From: Pseudomonas gessardii
GTDB lineage: Bacteria; Pseudomonadota; Gammaproteobacteria; Pseudomonadales; Pseudomonadaceae
Assembly: GCF_001983165.1 (NCBI RefSeq)
Contig: NZ_MNPU01000001.1
Span: forward strand, 248,001 to 312,000
Reading direction: 5' to 3'
DNA length: 64,000 nucleotides
Every line of letters begins with the position of its first letter. Positions within the stretch are counted from its first letter, which is position 1. Positions 25,991 through 35,020 of this stretch are shown here, in pieces. A program made the position numbers and the translations under genes. Under the pieces are notes generated by a model. The model made no database searches and was not told where the DNA came from. It saw only the letters and a list, made by a program, of their open reading frames with translations.

Positions 25991-26785
25991 CTATGGGTTA
26001 TCCAGGTCATGCCCCAACGACTGGATAAACAACGAAAACAACTCCGGCTGCGACGAGATATCCAGCTTGGCGTACAGGTGGCGCCGATGCACCTTGACCG
26101 TGTCCGGCGAGATGCTCAGGCGTTCGGCCATGGCCTTGGATGAGAACCCGCGCAGTACCAGGCGGGCGATTTCCAGTTCGCGTTCGGACAGCACCCCACT
26201 GCCAAAATGGCTCAACGCATCGCGAATCTGGCTGGCCATGGCCGCGCCAGCCGGTGCGCGCCGGGTGCTCTGCTGCCAATGCTGCTGCATCAAGGGCAGC
26301 ACCCACGCCGCCAGCAGCGTCAGTAGCCCGGTTTCTGTGGCGGTAAACACGCGCTGCATCCCCAAAGACAACGACAAAGTACCAACCCCGGGTAGCTGGA
26401 GGATGAATTGCACTTCATCCTCCAGCACATTGTCGTGAAAGTAATTGAGGAAGTACTCACTCTGGCGGAAATGATCCGGCGCCACCTCTTCCAGGCGATA
26501 CACGCCACTGGCGTAGCCTTCGCGGCACGCCTGGAAGAATGGATCGAGCAGGTACAAGCCATTGAGGTACACCAGCATCGACGCCGGTTTGCTGGTGGGC
26601 TGCGCGTCGTACTCCTCCAGCGCCTGGGGCGGGCCGTCCATGGGGTAGAAGATCGCCAGGGCGTTGTCGAAGGCCAGGTTCTGGTGCAGCAGCAACACCA
26701 GTTGCTTCCAGAAACGCTCGGTGCCAATTTGCGACACGGTACGCCCCAGGCCCGCATGCATGCCGATTTCCCTGAACAGGCTCAT
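25991..26785 (-). CDS. LuxR-type transcriptional regulator
   Basis: This 264-residue protein has a C-terminal GerE/LuxR helix-turn-helix (LSERELEIARLVLRGFSSKA, then MAERLSISPDTVKVHRRHLY). The N-terminal 190 residues (MSLFREIGMHAGLGRTVSQI and onward) have no recognisable autoinducer-binding motif, receiver Asp or ATPase, so the signal is unknown. It is divergent from the APC permease gene and is the probable regulator of that permease and the peptidase. The ATG at 26785 was chosen; a TTG at 26818 would add 11 residues. Confidence 0.82.
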   Translation of the reverse strand: MSLFREIGMHAGLGRTVSQIGTERFWKQLVLLLHQNLAFDNALAIFYPMDGPPQALEEYDAQPTSKPASMLVYLNGLYLLDPFFQACREGYASGVYRLEEVAPDHFRQSEYFLNYFHDNVLEDEVQFILQLPGVGTLSLSLGMQRVFTATETGLLTLLAAWVLPLMQQHWQQSTRRAPAGAAMASQIRDALSHFGSGVLSERELEIARLVLRGFSSKAMAERLSISPDTVKVHRRHLYAKLDISSQPELFSLFIQSLGHDLDNP

Positions 26786-26997
26786 GTGATGGGTTCCGAT
26801 GGCTGAAAGATCGGCCAAGGGTTCGGCTTTTGCCCGATCCCGTCAAGGGGAGTACTCCAATAGGGGAATTGGCGGGCGCCGGCACAGCGCCTAGATTCCC
26901 TGGCATTCAACGGGAAACATATCCCGGGCCGGCTTTTTCTTTCGTTTCTGCCTCAAACCAGCTTTCCAATAAAAAGAATAAACAAGAGGATAACGAT

Positions 26998-28362
26998 ATG
27001 AGCGCAACCCCCACGCCTGACGGTGTGCTGAAACCTACCTTGAGTGTGTTCGATGTGGTGGCCATTACCGTTTCGGCGGTGACCCCGGCCAGTTCCGTCT
27101 TTGTCATTGCGCCGTTTGCGATCCAGCAAGCCGGCAGCGGGGTGTTCCTGGCGTTTGTCATGGCCGGGTTGCTCGCGCTGATGTTCGCCTTTTGCTACGC
27201 GGAACTGGGGCGCGCCCATAACAGTGCCGGCGGGGAGTATGTGTACGCCAAGCGCGTGTTTGGTGGCATGGCCGGCTACGCGACCTTCCTCACCGTGCTG
27301 GTGATGCTGCTGTTTATCCCGCCAGTACTGGCCACCGGCGCGGCAACCTACCTCAACAATGCCCTGGGCACGACATTCGATTCACAAACCGTGGCCCTGA
27401 TGATCGTGGTGTGCAGTTACGCCCTGGGCATCCTCAATATCAAGCTCAATGCCTGGATCACCGGCACTTGCCTGCTGTTGGAAGTGGCGGCGTTGCTGGT
27501 GATCGTGTTTATCGGCTTCGGCAACCCGGTGCAGCCCGCCAGTGTGCTGTTCCAACCGCAGATCGTCGAAAACGGCGTGCTGCACCTGGCGCCCTGGGCC
27601 CTGGTGATCGGTGCGGTGGGCATCGGCCTGTTCTCGTTCAACGGCTACGGCCCGGCAGTGTTGCTGGCCGAAGACATGAAATGCGGCGGCAAGGGCGTGC
27701 ACAAGGCGGTGCTGTGGTCCCTGGGCCTGGTGGTGGTGATCGAGCTGGTGCCGATCACTGCGCTGTTGATCGGCGCCCCGTCCCTGAGTGCGATGATCAG
27801 CAGCCCGGACCCCATCGGCTACCTGCTGACCAGCCATGGCAATGAAACCCTGTCACGCCTGGTCAGCGCCGGGATCTTCCTCTCGGTGTTCAACGCCATT
27901 GTCGCCATCGTGATCCAGATCGGCCGGGTGGTGTTCAGCAGTGGCCGCGATGCCCTGTGGACGCCGACCATCAACAAACTGTTCACCCGCATCCACCCGC
28001 GTTGGGATTCGCCATGGCTGGCCACGCTGTTCCTGGCGATCCCTTCGGCGCTGCTCAGCTTCAGCTCTAACCTGGCGGACCTGACGTCCTTCAGTGTGCT
28101 GTTGATCATGCTGGTGTACCTGATCGTCGCCCTGAGTGCGCTGATGAGCCGGGTGCTGTTGCGCGACCGCGAGCACCCGTACCGCATGCCCCTGTGGCCG
28201 GTGCCGGCGTTGCTGGCCGTGGCGGGCGCGGGTTATCTATTGTTCACCTTGTTTATCGCAGCCTCCCTGCGCGACATCATGATTATCATCGGCCTGCTGG
28301 CAATGTCGGTGATCCTGTATTGCATCAGCGGCCGGTCGAGTCCGGCGTTTCAGAAACTGTAA
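26998..28362 (+). CDS. APC-superfamily amino acid/amine permease
   Basis: This 454-residue integral membrane protein has about 12 hydrophobic helices. The N-terminal signature LSVFDVVAITVSAVTPASSV, then GGEYVYAKRVFGG and FSFNGYGPAVLLAEDMK, places it in the APC superfamily (amino acid, polyamine or organocation transporters). The ATG at 26998 follows AAGAGGATAACGAT; in-frame codons further up give non-membrane sequence and are rejected. It is followed at nine bases by a peptidase gene, giving an operon of uptake plus hydrolysis. The substrate is unknown, perhaps a peptide-like or beta-amino amide compound given that neighbour. Confidence 0.9.
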   Translation: MSATPTPDGVLKPTLSVFDVVAITVSAVTPASSVFVIAPFAIQQAGSGVFLAFVMAGLLALMFAFCYAELGRAHNSAGGEYVYAKRVFGGMAGYATFLTVLVMLLFIPPVLATGAATYLNNALGTTFDSQTVALMIVVCSYALGILNIKLNAWITGTCLLLEVAALLVIVFIGFGNPVQPASVLFQPQIVENGVLHLAPWALVIGAVGIGLFSFNGYGPAVLLAEDMKCGGKGVHKAVLWSLGLVVVIELVPITALLIGAPSLSAMISSPDPIGYLLTSHGNETLSRLVSAGIFLSVFNAIVAIVIQIGRVVFSSGRDALWTPTINKLFTRIHPRWDSPWLATLFLAIPSALLSFSSNLADLTSFSVLLIMLVYLIVALSALMSRVLLRDREHPYRMPLWPVPALLAVAGAGYLLFTLFIAASLRDIMIIIGLLAMSVILYCISGRSSPAFQKL

Positions 28363-28371
28363 GGAGTGGTT

Positions 28372-29469
28372 ATGCGCGCACGTCAATTGGGCATTACGTT
28401 GGGGCTGGGCACGCCCGGCGAATTGAATGCGATTACCGACGTCCCCGGGGTTCGGGTCGGCCACAGCACGCTCAAGGCGCAGATCGACGGCAAGCAAGTG
28501 CGTACCGGGGTCACGCTGATCCAGCCGCGGGCCGGCGCGGCGCGGCTACAGCCGTGTTTTGCCGGGTATCACGTGCTCAATGGCAACGGCGACGCCACCG
28601 GCCTGGAATGGATCGGCGAAGCCGGGTTGCTGACCACGCCCCTGGCGATCACCAATACCCACAGTATCGGGATTGTGCGCGACACCCTGATAGCCCTGGA
28701 GCGCGACAGCCTGGACGATCCTGCGGTGTATTGGTGCATGCCGGTGGTGATGGAGACCTATGACGGCCTGCTCAACGATATCTGGGGCCAGCACGTTGGC
28801 CCGGAGCATGTGCTCCAGGCCATGGCCAGCGCTGAATCCGGCCCGGTGCAGGAGGGCGCCGTGGGCGGCGGCACCGGGATGATCTGCCATGAGTTCAAGG
28901 GCGGCATCGGCAGCGCTTCACGCAAGTTACCGGCGGAGCAGGGCGGTTGGACCGTTGGCGTGCTGGTGCAGGCCAACCACGGCAAGCGCCAGGAACTGCG
29001 GGTGGATGGCTATCCGGTGGGGCGCCACTTGATGGACATTGCCTCGCCGTTTGCCGGGCGGGGCACGCCGGGCATGGGCTCCATCGTGGTGATTATCGCC
29101 ACCGACGCACCGTTACTGCCGCACCAGTGCCAGCGCCTGGCGCAACGTGCCTCCATCGGCATCGCCCGCACCGGCGGCGGGACCGAGGATTCCAGTGGCG
29201 ATCTGTTCCTGGCGTTTGCCACCGGCAACCATGATCTGCCACCGGCAGATTATGGGCGCAAGGACCTGCCCCTCAGTACGGCGCTGAGCATGGTCAATAA
29301 CGATCATATTTCGCCCTTGTTCAGTGCGGCAGCAGAGGCGGTGGAAGAGGCCATTATCAATGCAATCCTCGCCGGGGAGGACATGACCACCGCCGATGGC
29401 GTACGGGTGCCGGGGCTGGAGGGGCAGACGCTGCTAGAGGCCCTGCGCCAGACGGGGTGGCGTGGCTAG
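28372..29469 (+). CDS. P1 family (DmpA/BapA-type) aminopeptidase
   Basis: This 365-residue self-processing N-terminal-nucleophile hydrolase resembles L-aminopeptidase DmpA and beta-peptidyl aminopeptidases. It shows NAITDVPGVRVGHSTL, GNGDATGLEWIGEAGLLTTP, GAVGGGTGMICHEFKGGIG, and the autocleavage site GTPGMGSIVVII. There the Ser at about residue 237 becomes the nucleophile after cleavage of the Gly-Ser bond. ARTGGGTEDSSGDLFLAF is also conserved. There is no signal peptide, so it acts in the cytoplasm. The ATG at 28372 has AAGGAG five bases upstream; a GTG at 28366 would overlap that site. It probably cleaves a substrate imported by the upstream permease. Confidence 0.9.
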   Translation: MRARQLGITLGLGTPGELNAITDVPGVRVGHSTLKAQIDGKQVRTGVTLIQPRAGAARLQPCFAGYHVLNGNGDATGLEWIGEAGLLTTPLAITNTHSIGIVRDTLIALERDSLDDPAVYWCMPVVMETYDGLLNDIWGQHVGPEHVLQAMASAESGPVQEGAVGGGTGMICHEFKGGIGSASRKLPAEQGGWTVGVLVQANHGKRQELRVDGYPVGRHLMDIASPFAGRGTPGMGSIVVIIATDAPLLPHQCQRLAQRASIGIARTGGGTEDSSGDLFLAFATGNHDLPPADYGRKDLPLSTALSMVNNDHISPLFSAAAEAVEEAIINAILAGEDMTTADGVRVPGLEGQTLLEALRQTGWRG

Positions 29470-29884
29470 TCTTGAGATCGCTATCGCCGGCTTGCCGGTG
29501 ATAGCGGCCGACAATAAAGCAGCTGCTATTTAATATATCCCAATGACACGGTGGCACTTTATAAGTGCGCCCCTATCAATGTATTGGATCCATTCCGCAT
29601 TAAAGTGTGACCTGTCTGGCATTTAAGTGTTTAGCACTATTTAATATTTAAATAGCCGGCTTCCCGTCACCCAGCCCATAAAAAAGAATATAAACACTTA
29701 ATTCCCAATGTTTGCAGGCGTTATTCCTTGCACGTACTTTTCCAACAAAAAAAATACTGGACGTGTGATTTAAAATTGTGTCAGTTTTCTTTCGCCTTCA
29801 TAAGAGGCGAGTGATAGGACGATCTCGCCAGAGAGCGTCATATCGGACAAAAACTGTTCCACTTGCAAACAAGGAAGTACGTTT
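29470..29884. other. A+T-rich upstream region of the exoenzyme locus
   Basis: These 415 bases hold no gene. A weak hairpin follows the peptidase gene (CTATCGCCGG with CCGGTGATAG). The rest is strikingly A+T-rich for this genome, with TTTAATATTTAAAT and several A-tracts, as expected of a regulated promoter. A small stem, GGCGAG with CTCGCC (near 29805-29828), lies in the leader before aprA. Confidence 0.6.
29869..29878 (+). promoter_or_regulatory. RsmA/RsmE-binding motif overlapping the aprA ribosome binding site
   Basis: ACAAGGAAGT fits the full (A/U)CANGGANG(U/A) recognition sequence. Its GGA is the Shine-Dalgarno core, about ten bases before the aprA ATG. Gac/Rsm control of aprA translation is established in P. 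protegens. Direct binding here is predicted, not shown. Confidence 0.75.
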
Positions 29885-31333
29885 ATGTCGAAAGTAAAAG
29901 AGAAAGCTATTGTCTCGGCAGCTCAAACAAGTAGTGCCTATTCGCAAATCGATAGCTTTAGCCACTTGTATGACCGTGGCGGCAACCTCACGGTCAATGG
30001 CAAACCTTCATTCTCTGTCGACCAGGCAGCCGACCATTTGCTGCGCGAAAACGCAGCCTACCGGGACGTTGACGGTAACGGCATCATCGATCTGACCTAC
30101 ACCTTCCTGACGTCGGCCTCCCAGGCGACCATGAACAAGCATGGCATCACCGGGTTCAGCCAGTTCAGCAACCTGCAAAAAGGCCAGGCCGTACTGGCCA
30201 TGCAATCCTGGGCCGATGTGGCCAAGGTTACTTTCACCGAGAAAGCCTCGGGCGGTGACTTCCACATGACCTTCGGCAACTACAGCGGGGGCCAGGATGG
30301 CGCCGCAGCCTTTGCCTACCTGCCCGGCACCAATGACAAGTACCACACGAGTGGCACGGATGGCACCTCGTGGTACCTGATCAACAACAGCTACACCGCC
30401 AACATCAACCCGGGCCTGAACAACTACGGACGCCAGACCCTGACCCACGAGATCGGCCATACCCTGGGCCTGGACCACCCTGGCGACTACAACGCCGGGA
30501 CCGGCAACCCGTCTTACCGAGACGCGGATTACGGCCAGGACACCCGTGGCTACAGCGTCATGAGCTACTGGAGTGAGTTCAACACCAACCAGAACTTCAC
30601 CAAGGGCGGGGTAGAGGCTTATGCATCCGGCCCGCTGATCGACGATATCGCGGCGATCCAGAAGCTCTACGGCGCCAACTACAACACCCGTGCCGGTGAC
30701 ACCACCTACGGCTTCAACTCCAACACCGGGCGCGACCACCTCAGCGCCACTTCCAATGCCGACAAGCTGGTGTTCTCGGTGTGGGACGGCGGCGGCAACG
30801 ACACCCTGGACTTCTCCGGCTTTACCCAGAACCAGAAAATCAACCTCAACGAGACCTCGTTCTCTGATGTGGGTGGCCTGGTGGGTAACGTGTCGATCGC
30901 CCAGGGCGTGACCGTGGAAAACGCCTTGGGTGGTTCGGGCAACGATCTGCTGATCGGCAATGCGGTGGCCAACACCCTCAAGGGTGGGGCCGGCAATGAC
31001 CTGATCTATGGCGGGGGCGGGGCCGACAAACTGTGGGGCGGCGCGGGTTCGGACACCTTTGTGTTCGGGGCCAGCTCCGACTCCAAGCCGGGCGCGGCCG
31101 ATCAGATCCTCGACTTTACCTCGGGTTCGGACAAGATCGACCTGACCGGCATCACCAATGGCAGCGGCCTGCATTTCGTCAACGCCTTCACGGGCGCTGC
31201 CGGCGATGCGGTGCTGACGTATGCCTCGGGCACCAACCTGGGCACGTTGGCGGTGGACTTCTCCGGGCACGGCGTGGCGGATTTCCTCGTCACCACCGTG
31301 GGCCAGGCGGCGTACAGCGACATCGTGGCGTGA
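29885..31333 (+). CDS. aprA: Alkaline metalloprotease AprA/AprX (serralysin, RTX)
   Basis: This 482-residue secreted zinc protease lacks a classical signal peptide. The M10B catalytic motif [19 protein letters not shown] provides zinc-binding His188, His192 and His198 with Glu189 as base. The Met-turn SVMSYW provides the tyrosine ligand region. The C-terminal half contains nonapeptide calcium-binding RTX repeats ([30 protein letters not shown]) and ends in DIVA, with the acidic-hydrophobic tail read by type I secretion. It degrades casein and other host or milk proteins and is the well-known heat-stable spoilage protease (AprX) of P. fluorescens. The adjacent inhibitor and AprDEF transporter genes fit exactly. 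Translation is probably under Rsm control. Confidence 0.97.
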   Translation: MSKVKEKAIVSAAQTSSAYSQIDSFSHLYDRGGNLTVNGKPSFSVDQAADHLLRENAAYRDVDGNGIIDLTYTFLTSASQATMNKHGITGFSQFSNLQKGQAVLAMQSWADVAKVTFTEKASGGDFHMTFGNYSGGQDGAAAFAYLPGTNDKYHTSGTDGTSWYLINNSYTANINPGLNNYGRQTLTHEIGHTLGLDHPGDYNAGTGNPSYRDADYGQDTRGYSVMSYWSEFNTNQNFTKGGVEAYASGPLIDDIAAIQKLYGANYNTRAGDTTYGFNSNTGRDHLSATSNADKLVFSVWDGGGNDTLDFSGFTQNQKINLNETSFSDVGGLVGNVSIAQGVTVENALGGSGNDLLIGNAVANTLKGGAGNDLIYGGGGADKLWGGAGSDTFVFGASSDSKPGAADQILDFTSGSDKIDLTGITNGSGLHFVNAFTGAAGDAVLTYASGTNLGTLAVDFSGHGVADFLVTTVGQAAYSDIVA

Positions 31334-31405
31334 TCAAGGCGTAACGAAGGGCGGCGCCCTGGCGCTGCTCTTTCCTTGCGAAAGCCCCGTAAACAGGTAA
31401 TGGTG

Positions 31406-31774
31406 ATGACTATTTTTCGCAACGCAATCGCCTGGTTGATCCCGGCATTGCTCGTGTCGGCAGGAGCCAACGCAATGGCAAGCAGTCTTGTTTTACCCAG
31501 CCCCGCGCAACTGGCCGGGCACTGGCAATTACGCCAGCAAGGGCAGGTCTGCAAGCTGGATCTGATCGCCCAACCCAACGCGGTGGCCGGTGACATTGGC
31601 TGTGCGCAACAGTGGCTGGAGCAAACCCCCGTGACCTGGCTGCCCACCCCGGATGGCATATGGTTGATGAATGCCGAGGGCACAGGGATTACCCATTTAA
31701 ACCGGCAGAAAGATGGTGAGTATACTGCCACTTCCAAGTCTGGATTAACCCTGGTATTGCAACGTACGCAGTAA
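31406..31774 (+). CDS. inh: Periplasmic protease inhibitor (AprI/Inh)
   Basis: This 122-residue secreted protein has a signal peptide ending ANAMA and a mature start near SSLVLPSPAQLAGHWQL. The body has the Inh/AprI beta-barrel pattern (AGHWQLRQQGQVCKLDLI, a Cys pair, VTWLPTPDGIWLMN, GLTLVLQRT). The inhibitor inserts its N-terminal strand into the serralysin active site and protects the periplasm from AprA. The ATG at 31406 was chosen because AGG lies at correct spacing; the ATG at 31400 is too close to it. The gene lies between the protease and its transporter, as in other fluorescent pseudomonads. Confidence 0.93.
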   Translation: MTIFRNAIAWLIPALLVSAGANAMASSLVLPSPAQLAGHWQLRQQGQVCKLDLIAQPNAVAGDIGCAQQWLEQTPVTWLPTPDGIWLMNAEGTGITHLNRQKDGEYTATSKSGLTLVLQRTQ

Positions 31775-31949
31775 CTGAATATAACGGCTATATCGTTATA
31801 ACCGTTGCACCTGGCGTTATTTGTTGAAAGTGACAGTTATTTGCCTGTCACTTTGGGTGCACTTATCACGATTGAAATAGTTGCCTGCCCCATTATGGAG
31901 CGCCGGGCAGACTGTTGTGCGTATTCCAACCCTGGGAAGATCAAGAAAC

Positions 31950-33701
31950 ATGGCGAAGACCACTCCCGCTGCACCGCTGTTTAAAGCCCTTGGCGATTAT
32001 AAAAGTATCTTGATCAGCGTCGGTTTTTTCACCGCGCTGATCAACCTGCTGATGCTGGTGCCATCCATTTATATGCTGCAAGTCTATGACCGGGTCCTGT
32101 CATCGCAGAACGAAACCACCCTGGTGATGCTAACCCTGATGGTGGTGGGGTTCTTTGCCTTTATCGGCACCCTGGAAGTGGTGCGCAGTTTTATTGTGAT
32201 CCGCATCGGCAGCCAGTTGGAGCGGCGCTTCAACCTGCAGGTGTACAAGGCCGCCTTCGAGCGCAACCTGCAACGGGGCGAGGGCCACGCCGGGCAATCC
32301 CTGGGGGATTTGACCCATATCCGCCAGTTCCTCACGGGGCCGGCGCTGTTTGCGTTCTTTGATGCGCCGTGGTTTCCGATCTATCTGCTGGTGATCTTCC
32401 TGTTCAACGTGTGGCTGGGGGTGTTGGCCACGGCCGGTGCGGTGCTGTTGATCGCCCTGGCATGCCTCAACGAATACCTGACCAAAAAACCGCTGCGCGA
32501 AGCCAGTGGCTATTCCCAGCAGTCCACCCAATTGGCCACCAGCCACTTGCATAATGCCGAGACCATCCAGGCCATGGGCATGTTGGGGGCGCTGCGCAGT
32601 CGCTGGTTCCAGGTGCATTCGCGCTTTCTCGGCTTGCAGAACCAGGCCAGTGACACCGGCTCGGTGATCAGCTCCCTGAGCAAATCCCTGCGCCTGCTCC
32701 TGCAGTCCCTGGTGCTGGGGCTGGGCGCCTTGCTGGTGATCAAGGGCCAGATGACGGCCGGGATGATGATCGCCGGCACCATCCTGATGGGCCGGGTGTT
32801 GAGCCCGATCGACCAGTTGATCGCGGTGTGGAAACAATGGAGCTCGGCCAAGCTGGCCTATCAACGCCTGGATGAGCTGTTGCAGGAATTCCCGCCCGGG
32901 GCCCAGGCCATGGCATTGCCGGCGCCCAAGGGCCAGGTGAGTTTCGAGCAGGTCAGTGCCGGCCCACCGGGGCGGCGGGTGGCGACCTTGCATCAGGTCA
33001 GCTTCAACCTGGCGGCCGGCGAAGTGCTGGGGGTATTGGGGGCCTCCGGCTCCGGCAAGTCGACCCTGGCGCGGGTACTGGTGGGCGTCTGGCCAACCCT
33101 GGCCGGCACGGTGCGCCTGGACGGTGCCGATATCCATCGCTGGGACCGTGACGACCTCGGCCCCCATATCGGCTACTTGCCCCAGGACATCGAACTGTTC
33201 AGCGGCAGCATCGCCGACAACATTGCGCGTTTTCGCCAGGCGGATCCCGAGCAGGTCGTGCAGGCCGCCCAGCAAGCCGGCGTACATGACCTGATCCTGC
33301 GCTTGCCCCACGGCTACGACACGGTCCTGGGCGATGACGGCAGCGGCCTGTCCGGCGGGCAGAAGCAACGGGTGGCCCTGGCCCGGGCCTTGTATGGCGG
33401 GCCGCGCCTGATTGTGCTCGACGAACCCAATTCCAACCTCGACACCGTGGGCGAGGCCGCCCTGGCCAGTGCCATCATGCAGATGAAAGCCCAGGGCGCC
33501 AGCGTGATCCTGGTGACCCACCGTTCTTCCGCCCTGGCCCAGGCCGACAAGCTGCTGGTGCTCAACGAAGGCCGCCTGCAAGCGTTTGGCCCCAGCCAGG
33601 AGGTACTGCGGGCACTGTCCGGCCCGCAGGAGCCACCCCGTGAAAAGGCCGGCGTCAGTTTGAACCGTCAATATCCTGCGGCAAGGAATCCAGGCCAATG
33701 A
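31950..33701 (+). CDS. aprD: Type I secretion ABC transporter AprD
   Basis: This 583-residue inner-membrane ATPase powers export of AprA and very likely the RTX lipase encoded downstream. The N-terminal half has six membrane helices (from ILISVGFFTALINLLMLVPS). The nucleotide-binding domain carries Walker A GASGSGKST, the Q-loop YLPQDIELFSGS, the signature LSGGQKQR and Walker B LIVLDEPNSNLD, then the H-loop VTHR. The N-terminal C39 peptidase domain of bacteriocin exporters is absent, as expected for the PrtD/AprD class. The ATG at 31950 fits the family; the in-frame extension upstream is not conserved. The stop overlaps the aprE start by four bases. Confidence 0.96.
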   Translation: MAKTTPAAPLFKALGDYKSILISVGFFTALINLLMLVPSIYMLQVYDRVLSSQNETTLVMLTLMVVGFFAFIGTLEVVRSFIVIRIGSQLERRFNLQVYKAAFERNLQRGEGHAGQSLGDLTHIRQFLTGPALFAFFDAPWFPIYLLVIFLFNVWLGVLATAGAVLLIALACLNEYLTKKPLREASGYSQQSTQLATSHLHNAETIQAMGMLGALRSRWFQVHSRFLGLQNQASDTGSVISSLSKSLRLLLQSLVLGLGALLVIKGQMTAGMMIAGTILMGRVLSPIDQLIAVWKQWSSAKLAYQRLDELLQEFPPGAQAMALPAPKGQVSFEQVSAGPPGRRVATLHQVSFNLAAGEVLGVLGASGSGKSTLARVLVGVWPTLAGTVRLDGADIHRWDRDDLGPHIGYLPQDIELFSGSIADNIARFRQADPEQVVQAAQQAGVHDLILRLPHGYDTVLGDDGSGLSGGQKQRVALARALYGGPRLIVLDEPNSNLDTVGEAALASAIMQMKAQGASVILVTHRSSALAQADKLLVLNEGRLQAFGPSQEVLRALSGPQEPPREKAGVSLNRQYPAARNPGQ

Positions 33702-35020
33702 GTACCGATGACAGCCTGCCTCTTGAGCAGACCTTTCCCGAGCGCGATGCGCGCTTTTTTGCCCGTCTGGGCTGGTTGATGACCGTGCTCGGTGCCGGTG
33801 GCTTTTTCCTGTGGGCCAGCCTGGCGCCGCTGGACCAGGGCATTGCGGTGCAGGGGACGGTGGTGGTGTCCGGCAAGCGCAAGGCCGTGCAAACCTTAAG
33901 CCCTGGCGTGGTCAGCCGGATTCTGGTGCGCGAAGGCGAGGTGGTGAAACAGGGCCAGCCGTTGTTTCGCCTCGACCAGACCCAAAGCCAGGCCGACGTG
34001 CACTCCCTGCAAGCCCAGTACCGCATGGCCTGGGCCAGCGTCGCCCGCTGGCAGAGCGAGCGCGACAGCTTGCCCGCGGTGATCTTTCCCGCCGAGCTGA
34101 GTACCTCCCCCGATCCGGCCCTGGCCCTGGTGCTTGAAGGCCAGCGCCAGCTGTTCAGCAGCCGGCGCGATGCCTTTGCCCGCGAGCAATCCGGGATCCG
34201 CGCCAGTATCGAAGGCGCCAGCGCCCAGCTCAACGGCATGCGCCGCGCCCGCACCGACCTCAGCGCCCAGGCCCAATCCCTGCGTGACCAGTTGAGCAAC
34301 CTGCAACCCTTGGCCGACAACGGCTATATCCCGCGCAACCGCCTGCTGGAGTACCAGCGCCAGTTGTCCCAGGTGCAACAGGACCTGGCGCAGAACAGCG
34401 GCGAAAGCGGGCGGATCGAGCAAGGTATTCTCGAATCGCGCCTCAAGTTGCAGCAGCACAGCGAGGAATACCAGAAGGAAGTGCGCAGCCAGTTGGCCGA
34501 CGCACAACTGCGCAGCCTGACCCTGGAGCAGCAACTGACTTCCGCCGGCTTCGACCTGCAACACAGTGAAATCAACGCGCCGGCCGATGGCATCGCGGTC
34601 AACCTCGGGGTGCATACCGAGGGTGCCGTGGTGCGGGCCGGGGAAACCCTGCTGGAAATCGTGCCCCAGGACACGCGCCTGGAAGTCGAAGGGCGCCTGC
34701 CGGTCAACCTGGTGGACAAGGTGGGCAGCCATCTGCCGGTCGATATTCTGTTCACCGCCTTCAACCAGAGCCGTACGCCTCGGGTGCCGGGGGAGGTGAG
34801 CCTGATCTCTGCCGACCAGTTGCTCGATGAAAAAACCGGGGCACCGTACTACGTGCTGCGCACCACGGTCAGCGACGCCGCCCTGGAGCAACTCCAGGGC
34901 CTGGTGATCAAGCCGGGCATGCCCGCCGAGATGTTTGTGCGTACCGGCGAGCGCTCGTTGCTCAACTACCTGTTCAAGCCGCTGCTCGACCGTGCCGGCT
35001 CGGCGTTGACCGAGGAATGA
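33698..35020 (+). CDS. aprE: Type I secretion membrane-fusion protein AprE (HlyD family)
   Basis: This 440-residue periplasmic adaptor has a single N-terminal membrane helix (LGWLMTVLGAGGFFLWASLA), a lipoyl-like segment (GTVVVSGKRKAVQTLSPGVV, then ILVREGEVVKQGQPLF), a long coiled-coil hairpin rich in Gln, Leu and Arg, and a C-terminal beta-barrel with LVIKPGMPAEMFVRTGERSL. It links AprD to the outer-membrane channel AprF. It is translationally coupled to aprD (ATGA overlap) and to aprF. Confidence 0.96.
   Translation: MSTDDSLPLEQTFPERDARFFARLGWLMTVLGAGGFFLWASLAPLDQGIAVQGTVVVSGKRKAVQTLSPGVVSRILVREGEVVKQGQPLFRLDQTQSQADVHSLQAQYRMAWASVARWQSERDSLPAVIFPAELSTSPDPALALVLEGQRQLFSSRRDAFAREQSGIRASIEGASAQLNGMRRARTDLSAQAQSLRDQLSNLQPLADNGYIPRNRLLEYQRQLSQVQQDLAQNSGESGRIEQGILESRLKLQQHSEEYQKEVRSQLADAQLRSLTLEQQLTSAGFDLQHSEINAPADGIAVNLGVHTEGAVVRAGETLLEIVPQDTRLEVEGRLPVNLVDKVGSHLPVDILFTAFNQSRTPRVPGEVSLISADQLLDEKTGAPYYVLRTTVSDAALEQLQGLVIKPGMPAEMFVRTGERSLLNYLFKPLLDRAGSALTEE

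Noticed and set aside
30008..31270. A 420-codon minus-strand frame opposite aprA
   Set aside because: The plus strand encodes an unmistakable serralysin with catalytic and RTX motifs; the antisense product is low-complexity Val/Gly/Ala.
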